Shown: one piece after another, positions 22,227 through 34,115 of the stretch
Position numbering within the stretch: position 1 is the first letter of the stretch
Layout: each line of letters begins with the position of its first letter
Assembly: GCA_030674185.1 (NCBI GenBank)
Contig: JAPXFY010000031.1
Coordinates: 42,901,085-42,965,084, forward strand
Direction: 5' to 3'
Length of the DNA: 64,000 nucleotides
Source of the DNA: Monoplex corrugatus
Taxonomy: Eukaryota; Mollusca; Gastropoda; Littorinimorpha; Ranellidae
Position numbers and translations under genes: made by a program
The notes under the pieces: generated by a model
The model's input: the letters and a program-made list of their open reading frames with translations, nothing else
Databases searched by the model: none
Told to the model about the DNA's origin: nothing

Positions 22227-22420
22227 AGTGTTAGCTTGGTGTTTGATGGGCCCCTCTTAATACTTCAGTCATTCTGGTAGTGTTAGCTTGGTGTTTGATG
22301 GGCCCCTCTTAATACTTCAGTCATTCTGGGTAGTGTTATTGCTTGGTGTTTGTTGGGCCCCTCTTAATACTTCAGTCATTCTGGGGTCTAGTGTTAGCTT
22401 GGTGTTTGATGGGCCCTCTC
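22227..22420. repeat. minisatellite, ~52-bp unit, 4 copies
   Basis: Units contain AATACTTCAGTCATTCTGG, TAGCTTGGTGTTTGATGGG and CCCCTCTT. The last copies carry small insertions. Confidence 0.9.
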
Positions 22421-22464
22421 TCTCCATTTCAAGATCTTGCCAATGTGTAGGATTTTGACAAGCT

Positions 22465-22916
22465 TAAGGAGTCTGCCATGTAGATGCTGGCAGATTTGGG
22501 TGCGTAATACATTTAGAGAGTCTGCCATATAGATGCTGGCAGATTTGGGTGCTTAATACATTTAGATGAGAGTCTGCACATGTATGATGCTGGCAGATTT
22601 GGGTGCGTAATACATTTAGAAGAGTCTGCCATATAGATGCTGGCAGATTTGGGTGCGTAATACATTTAGAGGAGTCTGCCATTAGATGCTGGCAGATTTG
22701 GGTGCGTAATACATTTAGAGAGTCTGCCATATAGATGCTGGCAGATTTGGGTGCGTAATACATTTAGAGGAGTCTGCCATATAGATGCTGGCAGATTTGG
22801 GTGCGTAATACATTTAGAGGAGTCTGCCATGTAGATGCTGGCAGATTTGGGTGCGTAATACATTTAGAGGAGTCTGCCATGTAGATGCTGGCAGATTTGG
22901 GTGCGTAATACATTTA
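22465..22916. repeat. minisatellite, ~50-bp unit, 9 copies
   Basis: Units contain GAGTCTGCCATATAGATGC, TGGCAGATTTGGGTGCG and TAATACATTTAGA. Frames through it are artefacts of the period. Confidence 0.93.
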
Positions 22917-23074
22917 GAATTGTCTGAATGTGATGAATCTCTGTTGAACAAACACCAAATTCTTTCAGCTCACAGCTCCTGTTTTAATTCTCAGTGTATT
23001 TTCATGAGCATGATATTTATACTGGTGATTCCTGTGACTGCAGGTGACAGGTGAAAACATTTTTTTCATGTGGT

Positions 23075-23878
23075 TTAGAAACTGCTTTATTGTACCACAT
23101 TATTACTTTAATTAGGAAACAAGATGCTTTATTGTACCACATTATTACTTGAATCAGGGAACAAGATGCTTTATTGTACATTATTACTTTAATTAGGAAA
23201 CAAGATGCTTTATTGTACATTATTACTTTAATTAGGAAACAAGATGCTTTATTGTACCACATTATTACTTGAATCAGGGAACAAGATGCTTTATTGTACA
23301 TTATTACTTTAATTAGGAAACAAGATGCTTTATTGTACATTATTACTTTAATTAGGAAACAAGATGCTTTATTGTACCACATTATTACTTGAATCAGGGA
23401 ACAAGATGCTTTATTGTACCACATTATTACTTTAATTAGGAAACAAGATGTTTAAATACAAACTGTGGTTTAGAAACTGCTTATTGTACCACATTATACT
23501 TAATTCAGGGAAACAGTATGTTTACAATACAAACTTGATTAGAAACATGCTTTATTGTACCACATTATTACTTGAATCAGGGAACAAGATGTTTAATACA
23601 ATACTGTGTTTAGAAACTGCTTTATTGTATCACATTATTAATTGAATCAGGAAACAAGATGTTTAATTACAAACTTTGTTAGAAACTGCTGTATTGTACC
23701 ACAATTACTTGAATAGGGAACAAGATGTTTAAATACAATACTTGGTTTAGGAAACTGCTTTATTGTACCACATTACTTTGAATCAGGAACAAGATGTTTA
23801 AATACAAACTGTTGTTTAGAAACTGCTTTATTGTACCACATTACTTGAATCAGGAACAAGATGTTTAAATACAAAGCC
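23075..23878. repeat. minisatellite, composite 37-60-bp units
   Basis: The core is GCTTTATTGTACCACATT followed by ATTACTTGAATCAGGGAAC and AAGATG. To about 23450 short units alternate (TTTAATTAGGAAAC versus TTGAATCAGGGAAC), a higher-order pattern. From 23450 units lengthen by TTTAAATACAAACTGTGG and become error-rich. Confidence 0.92.
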
Positions 23879-24059
23879 AGTTGGCCAAAAACTTGCACCT
23901 GTCTTGTCTTGTCTTGTATTAATACACGTTCTGATTCTTTTTGTGTGTTTTTACTGGTTCCCGTTTGCTTGAACACGGGCAGTCACACTTGGTTTAGATG
24001 TCTTAACTATTTAGTTATCAGATACCGGCAACATTTAGGGGAATCTCAAGCGTTGTGAA

Positions 24060-24290
24060 ATTCACTTTTGTTCCTCCTCAATCAGGTACAATTGGAACTG
24101 TTTCAGCTGCTTCCGCCATTGCCTTTAGGACTCTGGTCCTCTTGCTTCCCAGAAATGGAGAGCTGTTTCATGAGGTCATAGGCAAATGTGCCTATCAGTC
24201 CCCTTGTTCTAACCTCTATGATGAGGACGTTGGCTTGGATGCTAAATTCCCTCAAGCTGCTGGCTAGACTGACATTTTTTAACCTTGTAA
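24060..24290 (-). pseudogene. zinc-finger LINE remnant: C-terminal end
   Basis: Reverse-strand translation gives FSIQANVLIIEVRTRGLIG, FAYDLMKQLSISGK and, after a frameshift, MAEAAETVP. This resembles the EVGCRGF.. / ..EAAE.. tail of a widespread LINE type. The reverse transcriptase domain that should precede it is missing. Confidence 0.6.
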
Positions 24291-24364
24291 ATATGGGTTT
24301 CCTTCATTCTGCTTTCATACAACACAGTGAGTTCTATCAGAATCAACTGTTTTGATGAATGGTA

Positions 24365-24770
24365 GTGGAGAACTGTATCTGTCTTGTGTCACTCTTGCTG
24401 AAAATGTCTTTCACCATTGTGGAATATCTTCTGTGCACTGGATCTGTCTTGTGTCACTCTTGCTGAAAATGTCTTTCACCATTGTGGAATATCTTCTGTG
24501 CACTGTATCTGTCTTGTGTCACTCTTGCTGAAAATGTCTTTTCCCATCGTGGAATATCTTCTGTGCACTGGATCTGTCTTGTGTCACTCTTGCTGAAAAT
24601 GTCTTTTCCCATCGTGGAATATCTTCTGTGCACTGGATCTGTCTTGTGTCACTCTTGCTGAAAATGTCTTCTCCCATTGTGGAATATCTTCTGTGCACTG
24701 GATCTGTCTTGTGTCACTCTTGCTGAAAATGTCTTTTCCCATCGTGGAATATCTTCTGTGCACTTCCAGT
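24365..24770. repeat. minisatellite, ~65-bp unit, 6 copies, within a LINE remnant
   Basis: Units contain CTGTCTTGTGTCACTCTTGC, TGAAAATGTCTTTTCCCATC and GTGGAATATCTTCTGTGCAC. They occupy the place where the RT domain of the surrounding antisense LINE remnant should be. Confidence 0.93.
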
Positions 24771-24779
24771 CGTCCACAC

Positions 24780-25505
24780 CATCGAGCAGACCCTGCTTCC
24801 ATGCTCTGGATGTCACAACTGAAAGAGGTCTCTGAAGAAGCAATCTTGAGTCTTCTTTTTGCTTCTTCTCCTTGCATATTCTACTTTGCTGAGGGCACTG
24901 CGTTTTGCTTTTAGGTCTTTGCACTGTTTCTTTAGCCTTTGTTTCTTAATTCTGAAGCAGCTTTCGTTTGTTTCTCCTGAATCCTTTTTTCCCCCCCTCC
25001 AGATATCCTTCATCTGACGCCAGCGTCCAGATTTCTGAGGTGGTGTTTTCACCTTTGGCTGCTACATGTTGTAGGCATCCGTACGTGATGCATGTGTAAC
25101 ATCTCCAAAAGTGGCTCGTTAGTGTTCCAGGGTGATCCTTCCTATCAGTACAGTTAGTTTGTAGACTATTTCTTTATCTGGCCTCTACCATTCCTCTTTT
25201 GCACTTACGGATGGCAAGTTGAGTGTCCTGCGCTCGGCATCAAGAGAGAGTACAAATTCCCTTGCCTGAACCATCAGCATGGATGTCCTTAGCACTGTGG
25301 TTTGATGCCTGACTGGGGTTTTTAGATGTCTTATCTGCTAGTGCAGTGCGCTGCTGTTTATCTGTCAGTCTTCTCACAGTCCTTTTTCATCTTGTGGATG
25401 TTCGTGCTACGTTTGTTAGAGACTCCCCTTCCACATGCACATGGGAATGACGTTTGTTCCATATTCATGGGGTTGGCATTGGTGGATCCATGTTCTCTTT
25501 CCTTT
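24780..25505 (-). pseudogene. zinc-finger LINE remnant: N-terminal zinc finger and basic linker
   Basis: Reverse strand, 25358-25540: FPCACGRGVSNKRSTNIHKM then KKDC, like the C2H2-type finger at the start of some LINE ORFs. Then 24813-25052: RIKKQRLKKQCKDLKAKR and VEYARRRSKKKTQDCFF, the basic linker that normally precedes the RT. Several frameshifts. The order and strand agree with the C-terminal piece at 24060-24290, so all belong to one decayed copy. Confidence 0.6.
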
Positions 25506-25540
25506 TTGGCGAATCTAAGGAACATCTTCGTATTTATCAA

Positions 25541-26820
25541 ACAGAAAACAAACTGTTCTCATCAATGGCACTTACTCTCAACCTGCATACCTGACCTGTG
25601 GTGTTCCACAAGGATCTGTCCTTGGCCCTGTTCTTTTCACTCTTTATACCTCCCCCCTGTCCACCATCATCAACTCCCACTCTATAAAACACCACTTCTA
25701 TGCTGATGACACCCAACTTCAAGATAGTGACTCACCTGATAATATACAGCGCCTGTTGACTCGCACCACTGAGTGTTACTCGGACATTAAGAACTGGATG
25801 ACACACAATAGACTTCAGCTTAATGACGACAAGACAGAAGCTATCCTCATTGGCACCCGTCAGAAACTTTCCCAGCTGCCTCCTCTTTCTCTCCCATTAT
25901 GTAACACATCAGTCCCAATTTCTGATTCAGCTAAAAACCTTGGTGTCTGCATTGACTCTACCCTGTCCATGAACAACTTTGTTTCTCAAACTGCCAGATC
26001 TTGCTACTATCATCTCCATCGTATAAGCCTGATCAGGAAGTACCTCTCTGTCGAAACAACTGCAAAACTCGTTCTCTCCTTCATAATGTCTCGCATTGAC
26101 TATTGCAATTCACTCCTGTCTGGTCTTCCTGCCTCCACCATTCACATCCTACAGCGCATTCAAAACAATGCTGTACGCCTTGTACTCAAAAAAAAAAGCT
26201 GACCACATATCTCCTCTCCTGGCACAACTTCACTGGCTCCCTGTATCAAAGCGCATACAGTACAAACTAGACACCATGTGCTACAAAAGCCTCAATAACG
26301 CAGCCCCCGATTACCTGTCAAGCCTACTTGAGATCTATGTTCCCTCACGTACCCTCCGCTCTGCCTCCGATCCTCTGACTTTTCGCTTTCCACGCACTAA
26401 GCTCAATACCTATGGTCCACGAGCCTTCTCTGTTTCTGGTCCACTCTCCTGGAACAAACTTCCTCTCTCAGTCCGTCAGCAACCTACTTTTGCCTCCTTC
26501 AAGTCCGCTCTCAAAACTCACCTTTTCTCCTCTGCATAAAATCCTAACCTCACTCAACCCCCCTCTGCAGCCTGTCTCCGCTCGGAGGAGAATCACTTTG
26601 TTTTAATATATAATTGTATATGATGTGCTCTCTGTGGTTTTCCATTGGTTTTATTCTTGCTTTTATTGCTTTTATTCTTTTCTCCCCATTTGTGGCCATG
26701 CATGTGTGTGTGTGTGTGTGTGTGTGTGCGTGCGTGCGTGCGTGTGTGCGTGTGTGTCTTTTCGGCGCTTGGATTTGATTTTGTCGAGATTTGCGCTATA
26801 TAAATATTGTAATTATTATG
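25541..26820 (+). mobile_element. 5'-truncated L2/CR1-like LINE copy
   Basis: It begins abruptly inside the RT (QTVLINGTYSQPAYL), includes the catalytic block FYADDTQLQDS and VSKRIQYKLD, and ends with SVSGPLSWNKLPLSVRQQ..FKSALKTHLFSSA. One frameshift lies at the A-run near 26190. The 3' UTR contains a GT/GCGT tract (26702-26757), then GCGCTATATAAATATTG and ATT repeats, typical of L2-type 3' ends. It is nearly identical to the longer antisense copy at 31160-34117. Confidence 0.9.
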
Positions 26821-27055
26821 TATGCATGTGCGTACGTATGTATGTATGTATGTATGTATACGCTTAGATTTATGTATGTATGCATGTATACGCTTAGCTT
26901 AGATTTATGTGTGTAAGTATGTAAGCATGTATGTATGCATGTATACGCTCATGTATGTAGGTACGTATACATGTATACGCTCAGCGCTTAGATTTGATTT
27001 TGTCAAGATTTTGCGCTATATAAATAAAATATATTATTATTATATATTATTATCT
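26820..27055 (+). repeat. (ATGT)n tract and a second L2-type 3' tail
   Basis: Variable ATGT/ATGC repeats with CGCTTAGATTTATG islands run to about 26980. A second copy of the LINE end follows: GCGCTTAGATTTGATTTTG.., TTTTGCGCTATATAAAT, then (ATT)n. One insertion therefore seems to carry two 3' ends in tandem. Confidence 0.75.
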
Positions 27056-30000
27056 GTCATTTGTTGAACTAGAGCCAACTTGAAGAAAGGCAAGATGGGG
27101 AGCCAGCCCAGAGAGCCTGTAAATCTAGTCTTTCCCAGTGTTATCCGGTCTTTCCCACACATCCTCCACAGTGTTCCTGGAGATCAGTAGTGTTATATAA
27201 CCTGTTATATTATTGAGGATTTGCTGCTGTGTTTTTAATGATTTGTTTTAAATCTTTCTGGTATAGTGCTAAGCAATATAATTTTCTGCCTAAATTGTTT
27301 TGCCTTGACACAAATGTGCCAGACTTGGAGAGACAATCAGTCTGCTGCTATTTTCTAGTCGTTCCTCCTGATGAACAGACAGTGGCTGACTGCCAGGATC
27401 ACATTGCATGTTGTGGTTAATGTAAAGGACTGATGATTCTGTTAGGCCATGAGTGTACTGTTGTGTACCTCTGTGTGTGTGTGTGTGTGCATGTGTGTGA
27501 ATGTCTGTGCATAACATCACAACTATACAAGTTTCTATTATTTCTGTCCATCTCACACACACACACACACACACACACAATATCAAACACACAATCACTT
27601 TCAACTAGTCACCCAATGCTGTGTTTTATTATGCCCTTGCCTCACAAACAAATTGACTTTAAAGAATAAAATCATCTCTGATAACGAAAAGGAGCTGCTT
27701 CCATTTTCTTCCTCACAATGTTCTCTCATGAATTTGCCATCTGATTCAACACTTTCCTCCAAAATACCACCAAGATTCAGGCCACAGCTATCTGACATTT
27801 CCAGTTAAAAACTGCACCCAAGCAAGGTACTATACATTAGGTTTACAACAGAAGATAATGCTAAATGATTTGTTTTATAAAAATGCTGGCATTATCTGGA
27901 TAGTTCATTTAACAAACTATAGGAATATGGATTATCACACAAATTAACATAACTATCAAATTGAAAATAATATACAAAATATCTAGCATTAAGAAATATT
28001 CTATATGATAATAAATGAACTGAAAATGGTGCTTTTGAAACTGCATTAAAAGTAATTTTAGCTTTTTCATATATATGTGCAGTCATATCAGGTCTCTTCC
28101 ATTCTTGAAATACTAGCACTAAAGCTAAGGACTCTAAAAATACATTAATAAGTAAAAAAGATAAACAGATTTAATGAAAAAAATGATCAATACCAACAAA
28201 GTACTCTAACAAAAATTTAAAAAGCAAATATATAAACGAAATAAATAATGTAAAATAATGATAATATGACAGCAGAAACAATAAAAACAACAGCTTTTGG
28301 AACTGGTGACTGAGAAAACTGTAAATAGGTTTTCTTTGAGTAAACTGTGCTCAGGTTCTTGTTACCATAACAGTAACTGACTATTTTCTGAGTATACTGA
28401 AAGATTATGGGGAATAAGATTGTGGACGGCATGTTGAAAAAAGATACCAGAATTTTTATACACAGTAAGCATATATATGTCACGGAATGTCTGCATACAG
28501 AACTTGAAATTGTAACAAGTGTAAACTGAACCTGTCCTAATGCTGTAGATACATCTTGAGAGTAAAGGTCATTTGAAAATAGGTGCCAATTATGTGGTTT
28601 GTCATACTTACTATCTAATGGATGAATTCAAAGAAATTTGGGCAAGGCATACTTCAAACACCATGTCTGATACATAAATCTGCTTTTTAGAGATTGAAAA
28701 ATGAAATCTTAAAAAAAAAAAAATAAAAAAAACACCCAGAAAATTGGCCCATATGAGTAACATTCAACACAAATATTATAAAGGTTAAAGCTCTGGTTAT
28801 TTTAGACAAATAAAGTAAATATCATGTTCAACTGTCTGAAGCAAAATCTTTTTGATATGGCAAATTTCTTGTTCACAGCTTGTTGTACAGTCTTTTGGAT
28901 TTTGTTGTACAGTGTTTTGGAACATAATACAATTTCACCCACTCACAACAACAACAATAACAGAAGTGGTAGCTTAAAAAAAAATATTCATAAGGCCAAT
29001 TCATACTATAACCAAAACATTCAGGAGAGTGTGGGCAAAATTTCTGAGAAACAGAAGCAGTTTTGACCCAAATATCAATGCACTTAGTGTTGCTGTATAA
29101 TTTTGTGCCAGTTTTTACGCTTGAAAACATGGTAATGATTTACCTGATGAAGCACTAGTAGCCCTCAACAAAGTAAGGCTGTTGGAAACTGCCACAACTC
29201 AAAGTCAAACTGTTTACTGTTTTATTCTGCTTCTTGTAAACCAAAAATGACCCGTTTTTTCAGCAATTGTGGATCAAATTTCTGGTTGGATACAGGCCAC
29301 TGTTTATCTACTCAGATAAGCTGCTATGCAAATATTCTCAACTGGAGAAAATAAAGTACACATCAAAAAGTATTTTTCCTTTCATCTGACTCTCATCAAT
29401 CAGTAACTCTTCCAATACATTTGTTACCGTTACCTATCTGACTCTGACCTCACATTGGCAAAATGAAAAATCAGTTTGTCAAAACAGAAATCAGAATATG
29501 TAAACAATGTGCAGTGAGTTAAAATGAAAGTCATGTATGTAGTCTTTGAAACTGCAAGCTAGGATAAAATCTTTACAATGCAAACCAAAGTAGCTTAATG
29601 CTGTCTTAAAACAGCGAGCTTAATACTTATGATGGACAGTCTATAGAAACGAACATCAGAAGCTTAAAACACTAAGCTTGTATACATTACCCAGGAAAAC
29701 ACTGATGAACTGCAGAACTTGTGGGGTGGTGAAACACACCTAGGATACCATACACAGGCTGACCCAGAAAAGATCTACAGGAGGATCTTTGTTACTACCT
29801 GACATGCTAATGGGATAATGGGTACCAAGTTACATAAGTGTGTTACAATGGAAGTTTTTACAGTGGCAAGCTTTGAAACCACAAGCCAAGGTAAAATTGT
29901 AAATCTAAAATGTTCTGATGATGCAGATACAGCATTATAAAATGAAAAGCATCAAACTGCAAGGTTTGGTATGGCATTATACTCATAAGGTCAATTGAAC

Positions 30001-30480
30001 TATTTTGAAACTTGATAACTTAAAGTATTGGAATCAGAATCATGTTTCTGAGTTTTTGCAAACATACTAGTCATTTTTTTTCTTTTGGTCTGTGTAAGCA
30101 AAACAAAATTTGTAGACTGTGATGTGAAGAAAAAATGCATGTTGTATAGAGAAACTGATGATCAACAAGTGAGAGTGTATAAGGAAAAAAAAAGCTAACA
30201 GGTATGAAATTTGCCTATCAGTACACTATTCACAGATAACATGCTGATCAGAGAAAAACATCAATACAACAGCTTGAAACTGCTAAGTAAGAAAAATCTT
30301 TCAAACTACTTTTCATAGTGTACTGAAAGTACAAATATCAAAGGTATGGAACCTTTGACATGCTGCAAACTTAAACTAGGATTGTATAGTAACTAAGTAA
30401 TATACAAATCTGATCGAATTCATAAACTCCAAGATTAAGAAGAGTCTTGAAATTGACAAACTACACATAATGCTGTACCT
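27056..30480. other. gene-free stretch, mostly AT-rich
   Basis: Holds small GT (27475-27490) and CA (27554-27580) tracts and, at about 29735-29830, a decayed relative of the LINE 3' end seen at 19862-20115. No ORF here resembles a known protein and no exon could be supported. Confidence 0.6.
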
Positions 30481-30499
30481 CAGACTGCACAATGCAGAA

Positions 30500-30582
30500 T
30501 GTTAACCTGTTCACATCCTCACCCTACCTACCAGCTTCCCATGAGAAGCTGATGATATGGTCAGGGAGTGAAGGGCTTAAAT
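30500..30582. mobile_element. degenerate foldback (MITE-like) element
   Basis: TTAACCTGTTCACATCCTC.. CCAGCTTCC is followed by an imperfect inverted copy, GAAGCTGATGATATGGTCAG..GTGAAGGGCTTAA. Same family as 6.2 and 18.3 kb, more diverged. Confidence 0.5.
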
Positions 30583-30843
30583 GGTCAGGGCAGCAAAGCA
30601 ATACCAACTGGGGGTGGCTGCAGAGCACAAGGCAACAGTCTGTAGAAGGGCAAGGGCTGTGGATATCAAGACTCAAGTCCAAGAGAACAGTTGATGTGGT
30701 GCCGCATGTTGTTCAGTTCCTGGCTTCAAAGTTCATTTCCTGTCCCCCTTCCCTGCCATGCACACTGCAGTCATCCTGTTTGTAAGGTCAGAAAACATCC
30801 AATATATACTGTCACCATGTCAGAGGGAAAAGAAATGCATGTG

Positions 30844-30845
<2 letters not shown>

Positions 30846-30890
<45 letters not shown>

Positions 30891-30914
30891 CATACACGCA
30901 CACACACACACACT

Positions 30915-30952
<38 letters not shown>

Positions 30953-30972
30953 CATACACGCACACACAAGCA
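30846..30972. repeat. (CA)n microsatellite
   Basis: CA repeats with three CTACATA interruptions. Confidence 0.95.
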
Positions 30973-31239
30973 CAAACTTATTCCTGTCAAAAAGAGTTAG
31001 ATCATATAAGAGTACATCTTTACTGGCATTAGAAGATACCTCTACTCTAATCAAGGCCCATCAGACCACCCATGGACATGTCCAGGTTGTACACATGTGA
31101 TAATGTAAGTTTGTAACTGAAAATGAGGACTTTGTTCTCAAAGCCCTGTTTACTTATATAATAATAATAATTACAATATTTATATAGCGCAAAATCTTGA
31201 TAAAATCAAATCTAAGCGCTGAAGCAGACACACACGCAA

Positions 31240-31270
<31 letters not shown>

Positions 31271-31443
31271 CACACACGCATGGCTATAAATGGGGAGAAA
31301 GAATAAAAGCAAGAATAAAAGCAATGGAAAATTATAGAGAGCATAGCATATACAATTATATATTATAACCATGTGATTCCCCTCCGAGCGGAGACAGGCT
31401 GCAGAGGGGGGGGGGGGGGGGGGGGTTGAGTGAGGTTAGGATT

Positions 31444-33579
31444 TTATGCGGAGGAGAAAAGGTGAGTTTTGAGAGCGGACTTGAAGGAGACAAAAGTAGG
31501 TTGCTGACGGACTGAGAGAGGAAGTTTGTTCCAGGAGAGTGGACCAGAAACAGAGAAGGTTCGTGGACCATAGGTATTGAGCTTAGTGTGTGGAAAGCGA
31601 AAAGTCAGAGGATCGGAGGCAGAGCGGAGGGTACGTGAGGGAACATAGATCTCAAGCAGGCTTGACAGGTAATCGGGGGCTGCGTTATTGAGGCTTTTGT
31701 AGCACATGGTGTCTAGTTTGTACTGTATGCGCTTTGATACAGGGAGCCAGTGAAGTTGTGCCAGGAGAGGAGATATGTGGTCAGCTTTTTTCTTTTTGAG
31801 TACAAGGCGTACAGCATTGTTCTGAATGCGCTGTAGGATGTGAATGGTGGAGGCAGGAAGACCAGACAGGAGTGAATTGCAATAGTCAATGCGAGACATT
31901 ATGAAGGAGAGAACGAGTTTTGCAGTTGTTTCCACAGAGAGATACTTCCTGATCAGCCTTATACGATGGAGATGATAGTAGCAAGATCTGGTAGTTTGAG
32001 AAACAAAGTTGTTCATGGACAGGGTAGAGTCAATGCAGACACCAAGGTTTTTAGCTGAATCAGAAATTGGGACTGATGTGTTACATAATGGGAGAGAAAG
32101 AGGAGGCAGCTGAGAAAGTTTCTGACGGGTGCCAATGAGGATAGCTTCTGTCTTGTCGTCATTAAGCTGAAGTTTGTTGAACGTCATCCAGTTCTTAATG
32201 TCTGAGTAACACTCAGTGGTGCGAGTCAACAGGCGCTGTATATTATCAGGTGAGTCACTGTCTTGAAGTTGGGTGTCATCAGCATAGAAGTGGTGTTTTA
32301 TAGAGTGGGAGTTGATGATGGTGGACAGGGGGGAGGTGTAAAGAGTGAAAAGAACAGGGCCAAGGACAGATCCTTGTGGAACACCACAGGTCAGGTATGC
32401 AGGTTGAGAGTAAGTGCCATTGATGAGAACGGTTTGTTTTCTGTTTGATAGGTATGAAGTGAACCAAGACAGAGCAATGTCAGAGATGCCAAAAGTATGA
32501 TGAAGTCTAGAAATGAGAATACCATGATCAATGGTATCAAAGGCTGCAGACAGATCAAGGAGTGTGAGGAGAGAGACTTTGCCAGTATCAGTTGCAAGGA
32601 GGAGATTGTTGAGAATGTGTAGTAGGGCAGTTTCAGTGCTATGGCACTGGCGGTAGGCTGACTGGAAAGGATTGAGGAGATTGTTGGCAGACAGGTGAGA
32701 GTTCAGCTGGTTGAGGACGACTTTTTCAAGGAGTTTTGACAAGAAAGAGAGATTAGAGATAGGCCGGTAATTTTTCAGTTCATTTGGGTCTAAATTGTGT
32801 TTCTTGAGGAGAGGGTGAACAATAGCAGACTTGAAAGAATCTGGGACAGTTCCAGTTTGAAGAGAAGTGTTGATGATGTCAGTGATGAATGGGAGGAGAG
32901 TAGGGAGACAGTCGGCGTAGAGACAACCTGGAAGAGGATCCAGTTCGCAGGTTTTGAACGACATGGATCTGATTGTGTTGAGAATTTCTTCTTGTGAGGC
33001 TGGGGTAAAAGTAGTAAGAGGTATGCCAGAGAAGGAAGGGTCAGGTGGGCATGGTTGACAGGGTGTCCTGTCAAGCCTGTCACGAAGAGTTTGTATTTTG
33101 GTGGTGAAATAGTTGGAGAATACAGATGGGAGTTCTTCATTTGTATGTTTTATTGGGAGAGGTAAATCTTTTCGTGTGCCAAGATGATTCATGGTTGTAA
33201 AGAGTTCTTTTGAAGAAGAGGCATTCAGGATTTTGGTTTGGAAATAGCTTGTTTTTGCTGATGCAATGAGGGTGGATACTTTTGTTTTAGAGGCTTGGAA
33301 AAGTTGCCTGTGTACAGTGAGTTTGGATTTGCGCCAGCGGCGCTCTGCTCTGCGGCGGGCACGTTTTGCACAGGCGATCTCATGAGTGAGCCAGGGGGTA
33401 GGGGTGCGGTCAGGTAAAAGACGGGTTGTGGCTGGAGCATGAGTGTCCAGAAGATGGTGGAGAGTAGTATAGAATTCATCGGCAAGGTTATGTGACTTTT
33501 CAGAAAGGAGACGGGAGGCATCAGATGAAAATGTGGAGAGGTCGATAGATTTGAGATTGCGTCGAGTCACTGTGCGCAT
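31444..33579 (-). CDS. L2/CR1-like LINE reverse transcriptase ORF
   Basis: 711 codons open. It starts in the endonuclease-RT linker and carries LKNYRPISNLSFLSKLLEKV, then LDLSAAFDTIDH (catalytic Asp), CGVPQGSVLGPVLF and the catalytic FYADD. The C-terminal tail is typical of L2/CR1-type LINEs: ILQRIQNNAVRLVL, LHWLPVSKRIQYKL, GPLSWNKLPLSVRQ, FKSALKTHLF. The displayed ATG is not the natural start; the reading frame continues upstream in the same frame through SDHSAILCSL to a frameshift near 33655. RT catalytic residues are all present, so this copy died by truncation and one frameshift. Confidence 0.9.
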   Translation of the reverse strand: MRTVTRRNLKSIDLSTFSSDASRLLSEKSHNLADEFYTTLHHLLDTHAPATTRLLPDRTPTPWLTHEIACAKRARRRAERRWRKSKLTVHRQLFQASKTKVSTLIASAKTSYFQTKILNASSSKELFTTMNHLGTRKDLPLPIKHTNEELPSVFSNYFTTKIQTLRDRLDRTPCQPCPPDPSFSGIPLTTFTPASQEEILNTIRSMSFKTCELDPLPGCLYADCLPTLLPFITDIINTSLQTGTVPDSFKSAIVHPLLKKHNLDPNELKNYRPISNLSFLSKLLEKVVLNQLNSHLSANNLLNPFQSAYRQCHSTETALLHILNNLLLATDTGKVSLLTLLDLSAAFDTIDHGILISRLHHTFGISDIALSWFTSYLSNRKQTVLINGTYSQPAYLTCGVPQGSVLGPVLFTLYTSPLSTIINSHSIKHHFYADDTQLQDSDSPDNIQRLLTRTTECYSDIKNWMTFNKLQLNDDKTEAILIGTRQKLSQLPPLSLPLCNTSVPISDSAKNLGVCIDSTLSMNNFVSQTTRSCYYHLHRIRLIRKYLSVETTAKLVLSFIMSRIDYCNSLLSGLPASTIHILQRIQNNAVRLVLKKKKADHISPLLAQLHWLPVSKRIQYKLDTMCYKSLNNAAPDYLSSLLEIYVPSRTLRSASDPLTFRFPHTKLNTYGPRTFSVSGPLSWNKLPLSVRQQPTFVSFKSALKTHLFSSA

Positions 33580-33641
33580 GGTACGGGAAGGAGGAGAAAT
33601 GTCGAGAGAACAGAGAATTGCAGAGTGGTCAGATGGAAGGG

Positions 33642-34115
33642 CTAAGTTAGACGGGTAGAAAGAACTAAGCAGTTGTCAGTAGCGGAATTGTGGTGATCAC
33701 GAGAAATGATCCAGTCAAGAATGTGACCTTTTTGATGGGTTGGTTCAGAAATGTGTTGAGTCATATTGTGATTGGACAGAGAGTTGATGATATGTCTTGT
33801 GTCATAACGGTGAGTGTTGTCATAGTGGACATTGATGTCACCTAGAATGATGAGATTTCCAGGTAAGAGGCAGTAGTGGTCAAGCAATTGGTCAAAGTCA
33901 GAGAGAAACGTGGATGTGGTGAGTTTGTTGGCAGAGCTAGGTGGAGGTCGATAGACACAGGAGAAGGTGATTGGGTGAGGAGTGGATTGGAAGGATACTT
34001 CAACGTGCTCGAAAGAAGGATGGGAGAAAGGCAGAGACTGCGAGAAAGATAGGCGGGAATGGAGTGAGTCGTTGTAGAGGATGGCGATACCGCCACCTCG
34101 GGATGAGTGATGCAC
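33642..34115 (-). pseudogene. partial LINE endonuclease domain
   Basis: 157 open codons begin SSRGGGIAILYND and continue VYRPPPS, LGDINVHYD, LDWIISR, covering the second half of the AP-type endonuclease. The N-terminal catalytic Asn and Glu are lost by truncation. The frame breaks near 33655, just before the SDH catalytic block, which lies in the RT frame. Confidence 0.85.

Noticed and set aside
22465..24770. Evenly spaced repeats that might suggest a CRISPR array.
   Set aside because: Units are contiguous with no unique spacers, and the genome is eukaryotic.
28070..28120. Reverse-strand FQEWKRP reading as a possible MLF FDEEW exon.
   Set aside because: Only four residues resemble the motif, the acceptor is poor and the following frame has no family similarity.
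31408..31425. G-run in the L2-like LINE 3' UTR as a possible G-quadruplex.
   Set aside because: A single homopolymer at a spot where the sister copy has only six C; more likely slippage or consensus error.
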